A stretch of 64,000 nucleotides of DNA from SZUA-309 sp050185825 (GCA_050185825.1 JBFWZA010000018.1:1-64000); one strand, 5' to 3'; numbered from the stretch's first letter, positions 17,208 through 25,333 are shown. Notes: generated by a model not told the origin, from the letters alone. Numbers and translations: made by a program.

Positions 17208-18548
17208 TCAGGCTTTGACGACGTTCTCCGCTGCGGAAGGAAAGCGGCCGCGGGTATCGACGATCAACGCTGCGTGCTCGAGCAGGCAGTCGTAGTCGAA
17301 GCGATCGTGATCCGTGGCGAGCAGCAGCACATCCTGGGCGCGGATCGTTTCCGGCGTTAACGGTACGCTGCAGAGCGAGAGGTCGTAGTGGCGCGTCGCA
17401 GGGATCTCAGGAAAGTACGGATCCGAGTAGGACACGTCGGCGCCCGCCTTCAGCAACAGCTCGATGAGCTTGAGGGAGGGGGATTCGCGAAGATCATCCA
17501 CGTTCTTCTTGTAGGCCAGACCGAGTACGAGAACCTTGCTCCCGTTTACTGGTTTTCTGTGGCTGTTGAGCGCTTCGGCGAGCTTGGAGACAACCCACTC
17601 CGGCATGGCGGTGTTCACCTCACCCGCCAGCTCGATGAACCGGGTGTTGACGCCATACTCCCGCGCTTTCCACGTCAAGTAGAAAGGGTCGATGGGAATG
17701 CAGTGTCCGCCGAGGCCGGGTCCCGGGTAGTAGGGGGTGAAGCCGAAGGGCTTCGTCGCCGCCGCGCGGATGACCTCGTAGATGTCGATGTCCATGCGGT
17801 CGGCGACGATCTTCATCTCGTTGACCAGCCCGATGTTCACGGAGCGATGGATGTTCTCCAGAAGCTTGGTCATCTCTGCGGCCCGGGTGGACGAGACGGG
17901 TACCACGCGATCCACGATACTGCCGTAAAGAAGCACGCCGAGCTCCTGAGAGGCGTCGTTGACCCCGCCGCAGATCTTTGGAATCGTCTTCGTCGTGAAG
18001 GACTTGTTACCCGGGTCTTCCCGCTCCGGCGAATACACCAGAAAGAAATCCTCACCCACCTTGAAACCAGACGCTTCGAGCCGGGGAAGAATGATCTCCT
18101 CCGTCGTGCCCGGATAGGTCGTGCTCTCCAGGGACAGGAGTTGTCCTTTCCTGAGATGAGGCAGCACCTGCGCGAGGGTGGACTCGATGTAGCTGAGATC
18201 GGGCTCGCGGTGGGTGGTCAGCGGGGTCGGTACGCAGAAGATGAGCGCGTCCACGTCGGAGGTCACGGCGAAATCGGTGGTGTATTCGCATCCGGCGGCA
18301 GCCGTGCATGCCAGTGCGGAATCCGGAATGTGATCGAAGTAGCTCTTGCCGCGCCTCAGTGAGTCGACCTTCTTCTGGTCGATATCGAAGCCGACGACCT
18401 TGATACCGACTTCCGCAAACCGGATGAGAAGCGGCAACCCGACATAGCCCAATCCGTAGATTCCGACGACGGCGCTGCGGTCATTAATTTTCGTTGCGAG
18501 GTTCTGCTGAAACAAAGCGGCTGACACTCCGACTGTCCTGATACTCAC
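17208..18548 (-). CDS. UDP-N-acetylhexosamine 6-dehydrogenase (WbpA/WecC-type)
   Basis: Four-electron nucleotide-sugar dehydrogenase of about 446 aa. It has the Rossmann motif VVGIYGLGYVGLPL, the ESTTYPGTTEE segment, a Lys/Asn region, and the catalytic cysteine in GPGLGGHCIPIDPFYL. The GGHCIP(I/V)D version marks enzymes acting on UDP-GlcNAc/ManNAc-type sugars rather than the UDP-glucose class, which has GGSCFPKD. It would make UDP-GlcNAcA, first step of the 2,3-diacetamido uronic acid route whose later genes (WbpE, WbpB-WbpD, WbpI) are in the island 11-27 kb away. Start ambiguous: GTG 18548 is used, TTG 18566 also fits. Confidence 0.85.
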   Translation of the reverse strand: MSIRTVGVSAALFQQNLATKINDRSAVVGIYGLGYVGLPLLIRFAEVGIKVVGFDIDQKKVDSLRRGKSYFDHIPDSALACTAAAGCEYTTDFAVTSDVDALIFCVPTPLTTHREPDLSYIESTLAQVLPHLRKGQLLSLESTTYPGTTEEIILPRLEASGFKVGEDFFLVYSPEREDPGNKSFTTKTIPKICGGVNDASQELGVLLYGSIVDRVVPVSSTRAAEMTKLLENIHRSVNIGLVNEMKIVADRMDIDIYEVIRAAATKPFGFTPYYPGPGLGGHCIPIDPFYLTWKAREYGVNTRFIELAGEVNTAMPEWVVSKLAEALNSHRKPVNGSKVLVLGLAYKKNVDDLRESPSLKLIELLLKAGADVSYSDPYFPEIPATRHYDLSLCSVPLTPETIRAQDVLLLATDHDRFDYDCLLEHAALIVDTRGRFPSAAENVVKA

Positions 18549-18626
18549 GGTCGGGTCCACTCCCAACCGTAACGCGTGGCGAGTCTAAAGCAGATCGATC
18601 GGCAAGTGGATGTGGGATTGGAAGCG

Positions 18627-20231
18627 CTATGTATTGTTCAGTGAGGCCGCAAGGTGGCCTGCCAGCCGGTGGGCCAGGGCGACGATGGTGAGGGTCGGGT
18701 TGGCCCAGCCTGCGGTGCTGAACACGGAGCTGCCCGCGATGAACAGATTTGAATAGCCAAAAACCTGACAGTTTCTGTCCGTTACCCCTTCCCGGGGTGT
18801 CTCCGCCATCCGGGTGGTGCCCATGTGGTGGTAGCCGCCGATGGGGTGATTGCCCACCGTGGGGTCCACGGGCCAGGCAGGGTCGGCATCGTCGATCCAG
18901 GCCTCCGGGATGAAAGTGCCGAGTCCGTGCTCGTGCAGACCCTCAGCGATCGTCTCTGCCAGCACGCGCAGGGTGCGCTTGTCCAGATCGGACATGCGCC
19001 AGTGCAGGTCTGCCCGGGGGTTGCCGAAGGCGTCCTTGTGCTGCGACAGGGTCACCCTGGAGGCGGGGTTCGGGGCCTGCTCGGCGCGGATCATGGCGTA
19101 CAGGCGCCGGCTGCCGCGGCGTTCCGCGAGCCGCATGACGGGACCCTTGTGCCGCAGGTAGGTGCGCCTCAGGCGGTTGTAGGTGTGCCAGAGAGCCCGG
19201 TTGGTCCTGGTGGGCGAGAGCTGGTGCTTGAGCGACTGATAGGCCCGCTTGGCGATGGGCTGTGCGCCGTCCGGAGGCGGCTGCAGCTTGAAGCTGATGG
19301 CCGTGTTGAGAATCCCGTGCTGTTCCTGGAGCGCCGGGCTCGGCCGGAGAACGGGTGCCATGGGTACACCCTGGCGCGGGTAGTGCTTCTGGTAGGTGGC
19401 CCAGATCCGGTAGGCGGCGGGCGAGTCGACCCGCCCGAGTCGGCCGTGAGGGTGCTCCATGAAGAAGCGGCCGACCAGGTCGTGGCGATTGCCGATGCCG
19501 TCGCGCTCCACGTCCCGGCTCATCAGCAGCAGTCGGGCATTCTCGATGGCACCTGCGGCGAGCACGAAGGTCCGGGCGCCCACGCTCGCACGCTTGCCGC
19601 CCGGCGCCTGAATCTCCACCCGGTCCAGCCCGCTGGCATTCGGGCGTGCCTGGAGGTGCGTAACGCTGGCATGCGTCAGCACCCGGACGTTGCCGGCGTT
19701 GAGAACGTCATGACATTGGCTGGCGCCGAAACGCCCCGCCTGCTCGTCGAAATACCAGAAGCTGCTGGCGAAGCGCTCCCGGAATGGCTCGGGCTGGCTG
19801 ACGTCGACCCGGCGCCAGAACTCGTCGGCCGCGATGGGCGGGCCGAGTTCCAGATCACTGTGCGCACGCTGGTAGCCAGCGGCGAGATCCTCGATGCGAA
19901 TGGGCCAGCCGCTGTGCGGCACCCAGGGCCGTGGTTCGAAATCCTCGGGATCCATCGGCACGCAACGCCCACCCCAGATGTTGGTGGTGCCGCCGAAGAA
20001 ACGGAGCCTGGAATCCTCCAGGTCGTAGTAGGCCTGCCCGAGGTTGTCTCCGGCACCCAGATTCGCCACCCAGGCCTCGTGATCCAAGCCCCCGGACTCG
20101 AGCAGGCAGACATTCAGCGACGAGCTGGCGAGCGCCCGGGCAACCGTGATGCCCGCCGCGCCGGCGCCGATGACGCAGACGTCGCAAGACAGATGGGTGC
20201 CATCGGCAAGCTGGGAGAGATCCTGAAGCAT
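18627..20231 (-). CDS. GMC-family FAD oxidoreductase
   Basis: A 534-aa flavoprotein. The FAD-binding motif is VIGAGAAGITVARAL (residues 20-34), GMC signature stretches include RFFGGTTNIWGGRC and VLAAGAIENARLLL, and the C-terminal domain has YHHMGTTRM and the closing GSSVFSTAGWANPTLTIVALAHRLA. The family oxidises alcohols. It is 8 bp downstream of the lipid-kinase-like gene in a four-gene minus-strand operon that begins with the ceramide synthase-like gene. A role in oxidising a sphingolipid or its head group is a guess from position. Length and motifs are normal. Confidence 0.82.
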   Translation of the reverse strand: MLQDLSQLADGTHLSCDVCVIGAGAAGITVARALASSSLNVCLLESGGLDHEAWVANLGAGDNLGQAYYDLEDSRLRFFGGTTNIWGGRCVPMDPEDFEPRPWVPHSGWPIRIEDLAAGYQRAHSDLELGPPIAADEFWRRVDVSQPEPFRERFASSFWYFDEQAGRFGASQCHDVLNAGNVRVLTHASVTHLQARPNASGLDRVEIQAPGGKRASVGARTFVLAAGAIENARLLLMSRDVERDGIGNRHDLVGRFFMEHPHGRLGRVDSPAAYRIWATYQKHYPRQGVPMAPVLRPSPALQEQHGILNTAISFKLQPPPDGAQPIAKRAYQSLKHQLSPTRTNRALWHTYNRLRRTYLRHKGPVMRLAERRGSRRLYAMIRAEQAPNPASRVTLSQHKDAFGNPRADLHWRMSDLDKRTLRVLAETIAEGLHEHGLGTFIPEAWIDDADPAWPVDPTVGNHPIGGYHHMGTTRMAETPREGVTDRNCQVFGYSNLFIAGSSVFSTAGWANPTLTIVALAHRLAGHLAASLNNT

Positions 20232-20239
20232 GGGTCGGC

Positions 20240-21103
20240 TTAAAGGGCGATCCAGGTGACGGGTTCGGAACGTTGAATTGTCAGGGATTGTCCGTTCGGG
20301 TGAAAGATTTCGCCGTCCAGGATGTAGGGGCCGGTGAAGGAAAGAGTCAGATGATCGGGCGCGCGGGACTCGTATCCGGGAACATGCTCCAGCCCTGCGT
20401 TGCCTCGCAGCAGCGCCGGTGCCCGTCGCAGCAGATGCTTCGCGTTCGCGTCTATCCAGGTCACCCGCAGATCGCCGGGTCTGCCCCCGCCCCAGAAGGG
20501 GCGACTGCCGAGGAGCAGGCGGTCCAGGGTGGTGGCCAGCAGGCCGTAGACCGTGGTCGGCTGCCCGTACAGGTCGACAGCATGCAGAGCACTGATACCG
20601 GTGAGCGCACTGGCCATGGCACGCACCATGCGAATCTGGTTGGTTGCCGTTGCGGCACCGCGCTCTGCGTGCCAGCGGGCGACCACCTCGGCGATGACGC
20701 CCATGCCGAAGAAGAATCCATGCTCCACCCTGACGCCGTCCTCGATACGCAGCAGCGATCGCGTCAAAGGCTCGAAACGTCCGGTGCGGATGACCCGCGT
20801 GAGGCTCGCCGCCGCCGCGCGGCGACGCTGCCGATGATTGATGTCCTTGGCGTTCATGTTGGTGGTACCGAACGGCAGCATGGCGACCGGGGGGAGTGCC
20901 TCAACCGGAAGGGTGCGCAGCAGCTGGCTCAGGGTGACCTGCACGGTGCCGTCGCCGGCAAAGAACGCGAGGAGGTCCGCGCCGGCGACGTCCTCTCCGG
21001 TCACCGCCGAGGGATCCAGCACCCAGCGTCCGGGCACGTCCACGTCGGCAAGTCGCCCCGCAGCGCCGCTGCGGGCGTTGGCGATGAGCAGGGCGTTCAG
21101 CAT
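20240..21103 (-). CDS. Diacylglycerol/sphingosine kinase-family lipid kinase
   Basis: A 287-aa protein of the DAGK catalytic family. The nucleotide loop is FFAGDGTVQV (residues 48-57, GGDGT with Ala for the first Gly), the second motif is MLPFGTTNMNAKD, and the C-terminal DGEIF motif is present. The family phosphorylates diacylglycerol, ceramide or long-chain bases. Because Caulobacter uses a DAGK-type ceramide kinase in its ceramide locus, and this gene overlaps the operon led by a bCerS-like gene, ceramide kinase is a reasonable inference. It overlaps the upstream nucleotidyltransferase gene by 7 bp. Confidence 0.72.
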   Translation of the reverse strand: MLNALLIANARSGAAGRLADVDVPGRWVLDPSAVTGEDVAGADLLAFFAGDGTVQVTLSQLLRTLPVEALPPVAMLPFGTTNMNAKDINHRQRRRAAAASLTRVIRTGRFEPLTRSLLRIEDGVRVEHGFFFGMGVIAEVVARWHAERGAATATNQIRMVRAMASALTGISALHAVDLYGQPTTVYGLLATTLDRLLLGSRPFWGGGRPGDLRVTWIDANAKHLLRRAPALLRGNAGLEHVPGYESRAPDHLTLSFTGPYILDGEIFHPNGQSLTIQRSEPVTWIAL

Positions 21104-21879
21104 TCGCCGTTGAGAACCCGCTCCGCCAGCGCATGGTCTGCCACGGAGTCGACGTCCACCGCTGCCCGCGCATTCAGAATCTCGACGTACCCGACCCGGC
21201 AGCCGCAGCGGTCGCTGATCGTCTCCAGAGCGGTTTTGAGCGGCAGGCGGCCAGCCAGATAGGCGAGCAGCACGCCGGGCCCGATGGCTTTCGCCATCCG
21301 CCAGGGCTTCTTACGATGCTGCTGGATGTCCCGCCAGAACCGCAGGAGACTCGCGCCTTCCGCGGTGCGTATCATGAAGAGATTGCTGCCGCAGTACTGG
21401 CCGTCGGAGAACTTGAGGATCGTGCGCCTCGACTCCGGAAAGGCCTTCTGCACGATCGTATAGGGGACGAACCCGACGACGAAGTCCGCCTCGCTGACCA
21501 GGGCCAGGTTGACGAAGTTGTCGACGATCTCGGGTGTGAGCAACGCATGATCCGCCGCCGTCAGCAGCACGGGAGCGCCGCCCACGGGTGCGAGCGCCGC
21601 CAGGGCGCTTTCGGCCGGGCCGTTCTCCGGCGGCAGCCAGCTGAAGCTGGTGTTCTCGAGCACGGCTCGAATCACCGGGCTGGTGGCCCGGGTGGCCGGA
21701 TCCGGGCCGCTGATCACCCCGCCATCAACGGTGCGGCTGTCCACGAGCGCGGAGATGGCGCGGATGATACAGGCGTGGCCCGCTACCTCGACCAGCACGC
21801 TGGAAGGCAGATCGAAGGCTTGCGCCAGCGCGTTGCCACCCGGCCGCTCACCGGCAAGGACGATGGCTCGCACGCTCAC
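21097..21879 (-). CDS. MobA-like NTP transferase
   Basis: A 260-aa protein starting at GTG 21879, overlapping the ceramide-synthase-like stop by 4 bp. The N-terminal VRAIVLAGERPGG is a nucleotide-binding loop of MobA/IspD-type transferases. LLTAADHALLTPEIVDN occupies the position of the usual metal-binding D-H pair. No molybdenum cofactor genes are near. In this operon it may make an activated head group (a CDP- or UDP-compound). The long open frame running up to 23130 is not one gene: its upstream part is a shadow of the bCerS-like gene. Confidence 0.62.
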   Translation of the reverse strand: MSVRAIVLAGERPGGNALAQAFDLPSSVLVEVAGHACIIRAISALVDSRTVDGGVISGPDPATRATSPVIRAVLENTSFSWLPPENGPAESALAALAPVGGAPVLLTAADHALLTPEIVDNFVNLALVSEADFVVGFVPYTIVQKAFPESRRTILKFSDGQYCGSNLFMIRTAEGASLLRFWRDIQQHRKKPWRMAKAIGPGVLLAYLAGRLPLKTALETISDRCGCRVGYVEILNARAAVDVDSVADHALAERVLNGEC

Positions 21880-23009
21880 GGCAGATCTTTCTCGTACATA
21901 CGGTAGCGTTTCGAGATGCGGCCGCCGATGTGCTCCATGATCTTGCGCATGCCGTCGTTGTCCTCGAGGATCCAGGAGGTTTCCACCATCCTCACTCCAC
22001 GTGCATAAGCATTGGTGCGGCAACGCTCGATCAGGGCAATGGCCAGACTCGGCCCGATGGGCAGGTTGTGGTACTCCTTGCGTACGCCCATGAGCGGGAC
22101 CCGCGACGTCGAGGGAAACTTCACCTTCAGCCGCCAGAGCAGCCTGGCCCAGCCGAACGGCAGCAGCTTCCCGTCCAGATCGGCAATGATCTCGTTGATG
22201 TTCGGCACCATGACGATGAAGGCCACGGGCTGGCCGTCGTGCTCGGCAATCAGCGCCAGCTCCTTCGGCACCACGTACATGAGCTCGTTGCCGACGGCGT
22301 CGAACTCCTCCTTCGTGAACGGCACGAAGCCCCAGTTCTCGGACCAGGCGTCGTTGAAGATGTCCCGGACCGCTTCCAGCTCCTCGGTCTTGCGGGAACG
22401 ATCCAACGGCCGGATCAGCACCTCCTTCTCCACCTTTCTGAGCTGTCGGGCGAAGAGTCTCGGTAACTCGAAGTGCGGTGGTGCCAGATAGGCGAGCATG
22501 TCCTGACAGCCCCGGTAGCCGAGGGCTTCGAGCTGCGTACCGTAGTGCGGTTGGGCGTGACCCATGAGGAAGTAGGGCGGCGTGTCGAAGCCGTCCACGA
22601 GCAGTCCCACCTCCTGATTGATGCCGAGGTTGAAGGGGCCGAGGATGCGGGTCATGCCGCGGTCCCGGAGCCAGTACTCGGCCGCCTCGGTGAGACCCTG
22701 GAAGAGGGCCGGATCGTCGATGCCTTCGATCAGTCCGAAAAAGCCGGTGTTGGGCTCCTGATATTCGTGGTAAAGGCGGTCGATCTGGGCGGTGATCCGG
22801 CCTACCGGACGGTCGCCCTGGTAGGCCACGAAAGGCTGCCATTCGGCGTGCTGGAAGAAGGGGTGCTTGGGAGAAAAGTCTTCCCGCTTCATGAGGTCGA
22901 GCGGGGCGATCCAATTGGGATCCTGGCCCTGGGCGGCGCGGGGGGCGCGGATGAAGTCGGTGAGGGTCTTTTTTTCGCTGACCTCGAGGATCTGGTAGGG
23001 GGTGGGCAT
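21876..23009 (-). CDS. GNAT-fold N-acyltransferase resembling bacterial ceramide synthase (bCerS)
   Basis: A 377-aa protein beginning MPTPYQILEVSEKKTLTDF. It has the patterns DPNWIAPLDLMKRE, HPFFQHAEWQPFVAY, GRITAQIDRLYHEY, FFGLIEGIDD and GPFNLGINQEVGLLVDGFDTPP, and a C-terminal GNAT half (GVRKEYHNLPIGPSLAIALIERC, EDNDGMRKIMEHIGG). The layout matches, from memory, the protein family of Caulobacter CCNA_01212, shown to acylate 3-ketosphinganine. It is the first gene of the minus-strand operon, with a 120-bp gap to the tRNA. Given the Spt, ACP, FAAL and CerR-like genes nearby, ceramide synthase is the best call; other GNAT substrates remain possible. Confidence 0.65.
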   Translation of the reverse strand: MPTPYQILEVSEKKTLTDFIRAPRAAQGQDPNWIAPLDLMKREDFSPKHPFFQHAEWQPFVAYQGDRPVGRITAQIDRLYHEYQEPNTGFFGLIEGIDDPALFQGLTEAAEYWLRDRGMTRILGPFNLGINQEVGLLVDGFDTPPYFLMGHAQPHYGTQLEALGYRGCQDMLAYLAPPHFELPRLFARQLRKVEKEVLIRPLDRSRKTEELEAVRDIFNDAWSENWGFVPFTKEEFDAVGNELMYVVPKELALIAEHDGQPVAFIVMVPNINEIIADLDGKLLPFGWARLLWRLKVKFPSTSRVPLMGVRKEYHNLPIGPSLAIALIERCRTNAYARGVRMVETSWILEDNDGMRKIMEHIGGRISKRYRMYEKDLP

Positions 23010-23114
23010 GCCGGTGAGTTTTTCTGTCGAGGGCGAATCTTAGCACCACTGACCGAGATCCACGTGGGTGTGCGGTAGCCTTCAGGAGCGGGGTGGAGCG
23101 GTCGGACGTTGTGG

Positions 23115-23120
23115 TAGGAT
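23115..23120 (+). promoter_or_regulatory. Possible -10 element of the tRNA-Ile gene
   Basis: TAGGAT followed by the GC-rich discriminator GCCGCGGCAC directly before the tRNA 5' end. GC-rich discriminators are usual at stable-RNA promoters. No convincing -35 box is found 16-18 bp upstream. Confidence 0.3.
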
Positions 23121-23130
23121 GCCGCGGCAC

Positions 23131-23464
23131 GGGCCTATAGCTCAGTTGGTTAGAGCAGTGGACTCATCAAATGGTGCGCTCGGTGTGAAAGCACGGAGAA
23201 CGAACGGGATGAATTCAGGGAACCCCTAGCAGATTGCTCCCGGCAATGCTGACGGCAACCCTGAGCCAAGCCGGTGGTACACCGCCGGAAGGTGCAGAGA
23301 CTACCTGAGGGCTGGTCGATGAGACCAAGTGTCCTTAATGACAGGCAAGAGCGTCCCGCACCCTAACGGTTCGGCCGAGGGTGGTGAGATAGTCCGCGCA
23401 GGCCGGAAACGGTCTGATAACGTGAATCCATTGGTCCCAGGTTCGAGTCCTGGTGGGCCCACCA
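23131..23464 (+). tRNA. ileX: tRNA-Ile(CAU), interrupted by a group I intron in the anticodon loop
   Basis: The 5' exon is 23131-23167 and the 3' exon 23425-23464, with CCA encoded. Joined, they give a perfect cloverleaf of 77 nt. The acceptor is GGGCCTA paired with TGGGCCC (U6-G67 wobble, A7-U66), and the D arm is GCTC/GAGC. The anticodon stem GTGGA/TCCAT encloses CTCATAA with anticodon CAT, and the T arm is CCAGG-TTCGAGT-CCTGG. The exon sequence resembles the minor isoleucine tRNA whose C34 is modified to lysidine by TilS, not elongator methionine tRNA. Without splicing the anticodon stem cannot form, so the intron must be removed for AUA decoding. Confidence 0.93.
23168..23424 (+). ncRNA. 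Self-splicing group I intron in tRNA-Ile(CAU)
   Basis: A 257-nt insert between anticodon position 36 (U) and 37 (A). Core elements are visible. The P4 strands are TTCAGGG (23214-23220) and CCCTGAG (23259-23265). The Q-type GAGCCAAG follows, then a P6-type hairpin around 23271-23288. The R motif GCAGAGACTA (23294-23303) pairs with the S motif GATAGTCC (23388-23395) to form P7. The last base is G, as in all group I introns. A short guide GTG (23174-23176) can pair with the exon CAU, putting the splice-site U in a U-G pair. There is no homing endonuclease frame. Site and host tRNA are the same as in the Azoarcus ribozyme, but the intron is longer. Confidence 0.88.
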
Positions 23465-23474
23465 ATACGCCGCG

Positions 23475-23506
23475 GATTGCCGGGACAGCGCTTCGGACCG
23501 GCAATC
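23475..23506 (+). terminator. Hairpin after tRNA-Ile
   Basis: Perfect 9-bp stem GATTGCCGG (23475-23483) with CCGGCAATC (23498-23506) and a 14-nt loop, starting 10 bp after the CCA end. No T-run follows, so it may be a processing or Rho-assisted end rather than a canonical intrinsic terminator. Confidence 0.4.
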
Positions 23507-23541
23507 GTCAATCGAATGAGTCGTTTAGATAGCATGGCACG

Positions 23542-24738
23542 ATGCCTGTCTGGTTGAACGAATTCCTCGGGGATCGGATTCAGATCAACTCCCTGTTGAT
23601 CGTACTGTCTTTCGTTTCTGTGCTGGCGCTGAGTTCACAGAGCGCAGCCAGTTGGCCTACCTACCTGCTGGGTGTGGCGGTGGCCGTGAACTACCGGTCC
23701 TGGGATGACGTATTTCGCGTCCGATACTTCTGGTTGATTCTCGGTCTCGTCGCCTATCTCGTTGCGAGCAGCCTGTGGTCGCAACCTGCCACACTCGAAG
23801 GGGGTTTGAGGGTTTTCGGCCGTGCACTCCTCATCGTTCTGTTTGTCGTCGCTTGTGCGGAGTGTCAGTTGAGAGGCCAGTTGAAACGCTGGTTGGGCCG
23901 ATCCCTTGCCATCGTCGCAACACTTGCTGCAGGCGCCGCAATCTACGTTCACTTCGTCATGCCGAATCACTTTCCAGGTGAGCGCCTTCACGGATTGGGT
24001 CAACTGGATAATCCGATCATTGCTGGTATGGTCTACGGTGCAGCGCTGATCATCATGCTCGACCTGCTGAATTTTGAACGAAACAGCTGGTGGCGCATCA
24101 TTGGGGCTGTCTGTGTACTGGTGCTGGTAAGTGCCATCTACCTCACCGGATCACGTAGTGCCTGGATGTCGATTACGGGTGGTGTTGCGATTTACCTCGT
24201 TGCTCTCCGAGTTCGTGATCGCCAGCAGTTCACGACAACTGTCGTTTCGCTGGGAGTCATCTTTGGCATCCTTCTCCTGACGCTCGTTGCGGGAGATTCG
24301 ATACGTGAGCTCATTCTGCCGCGAGGTGTTAGCTATCGTCCTGACATCTGGCAGGAAACACTGAACAGGATCGTCGGCGAGGGCGGGATGATGCTGGGGT
24401 TGGGTATCGGTACGCCTGACCGGGTTGTCGTCGACGGGGTGGAATTCAGTCATCCGCATAGCCTGTATCTGTCGGTTCTTTTTCAGGGAGGGGTGATTGG
24501 GTTGAGCCTCCTGTTTTCGCTGATCATGTTTACCATCAGCAACTTGTTGCGCTCCTACGACGAGCGGGATGCAAAACTTGCCCTGGGCTTGTTCGGTGTC
24601 GCATTGCTGGGCTACGTTCTCGACGGCCATGAGCTGATAGATAAAGTATCGGACATGTGGTTTCTGTTCTGGTTTCCAGTAGCGCTGGCGCTGGGTCTTG
24701 CCTGGCGACTTCCGGGCAAAGTGCCCGACGACACCTGA
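23542..24738 (+). CDS. O-antigen ligase / polymerase-family membrane protein (WaaL/Wzy-like)
   Basis: A 398-aa protein with about ten membrane helices and a large periplasmic loop. It has RLHGLGQLDNPIIAG, TGSRSAWMS, and, late in the chain, FSHPHSLYLSVLFQGGVIGL, the HS-x-Y segment of the Wzy_C/WaaL family. It would join finished polysaccharide to lipid A-core, or polymerise repeat units. With an ABC exporter in the same island, ligase is the more economical role. It is the first gene of the lower-GC island, only 77 bp after the tRNA. Confidence 0.82.
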   Translation: MPVWLNEFLGDRIQINSLLIVLSFVSVLALSSQSAASWPTYLLGVAVAVNYRSWDDVFRVRYFWLILGLVAYLVASSLWSQPATLEGGLRVFGRALLIVLFVVACAECQLRGQLKRWLGRSLAIVATLAAGAAIYVHFVMPNHFPGERLHGLGQLDNPIIAGMVYGAALIIMLDLLNFERNSWWRIIGAVCVLVLVSAIYLTGSRSAWMSITGGVAIYLVALRVRDRQQFTTTVVSLGVIFGILLLTLVAGDSIRELILPRGVSYRPDIWQETLNRIVGEGGMMLGLGIGTPDRVVVDGVEFSHPHSLYLSVLFQGGVIGLSLLFSLIMFTISNLLRSYDERDAKLALGLFGVALLGYVLDGHELIDKVSDMWFLFWFPVALALGLAWRLPGKVPDDT

Positions 24739-24751
24739 TCTCTGGTGTTAG

Positions 24752-25333
24752 GTGGTCAAGCGGCTGTTTGATGTCATGGTTTCGGCAGCACTTCTGGTGA
24801 TGCTGTTCCCGCTCGTTCTTTTGGTTGCCCTGATCGTTTTTATCGATCTTGGACGGCCGATACTATTCGTGCAGACACGACCCGGGCGATACGGCCGGAG
24901 CTTTCGAATGTACAAATTCCGGACGATGCGGACTTCGGATGATGGTTCCGATGCGGATCGCCTCACCAAAGTCGGCAGGTTTCTTCGTGCCTGGAGTCTC
25001 GATGAGCTTCCTGAGCTCTGGAACGTGATTGCGGGTGACATGAGCCTGGTAGGCCCAAGGCCGTTGCTGATGGAGTACCTCCCACTCTACAGTGCCTCCC
25101 AGGCGCGGCGTCATGAGGTGCGACCCGGCCTGACGGGTTGGGCGCAGATCAACGGGCGAAACTCTTTGTGTTGGCCTGAGAGGTTCAGGCTGGATGTTTG
25201 GTATGTGGACAATCAGTCTTTCTGGCTGGATCTCAAGGTGCTCTGGCGCACATTGGTTTTGGTAGTGAAGCGCGAAGGTATCAGCCACCCCGGTGATGCG
25301 ACCATGCCGAAATTCGCCGGTAACGATCAGTGA
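24752..25333 (+). CDS. Undecaprenyl-phosphate sugar-1-phosphate transferase (PglC-like)
   Basis: A 193-aa monotopic phosphoglycosyl transferase. The N-terminal re-entrant helix is KRLFDVMVSAALLVMLFPLVLLVAL, followed by the FRMYKFRTMR motif and DELPELWNVIAGDMSLVGPRPLL, carrying the catalytic Asp-Glu pair. It starts the glycan on undecaprenyl phosphate at the cytoplasmic face. The short PglC form lacks the extra N-terminal domain of WbaP. It is followed immediately by PglD- and PglE-like genes, so the sugar is probably a bacillosamine-type residue. Start is GTG 24752. It overlaps the next gene by 4 bp. Confidence 0.9.
   Translation: MVKRLFDVMVSAALLVMLFPLVLLVALIVFIDLGRPILFVQTRPGRYGRSFRMYKFRTMRTSDDGSDADRLTKVGRFLRAWSLDELPELWNVIAGDMSLVGPRPLLMEYLPLYSASQARRHEVRPGLTGWAQINGRNSLCWPERFRLDVWYVDNQSFWLDLKVLWRTLVLVVKREGISHPGDATMPKFAGNDQ

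Noticed and set aside
21097..23130. A single 677-aa minus-strand gene
   Set aside because: Only the last 260 codons look like a protein (MobA-like). The upstream part is arginine/proline-rich antisense-frame shadow over the well-supported GNAT gene at 21876-23009.
23301..23535. Small open frames inside and after the tRNA-Ile intron
   Set aside because: They cross the intron and tRNA exon, have no homing-endonuclease motif (LAGLIDADG, GIY-YIG, H-N-H) and no ribosome-binding site.
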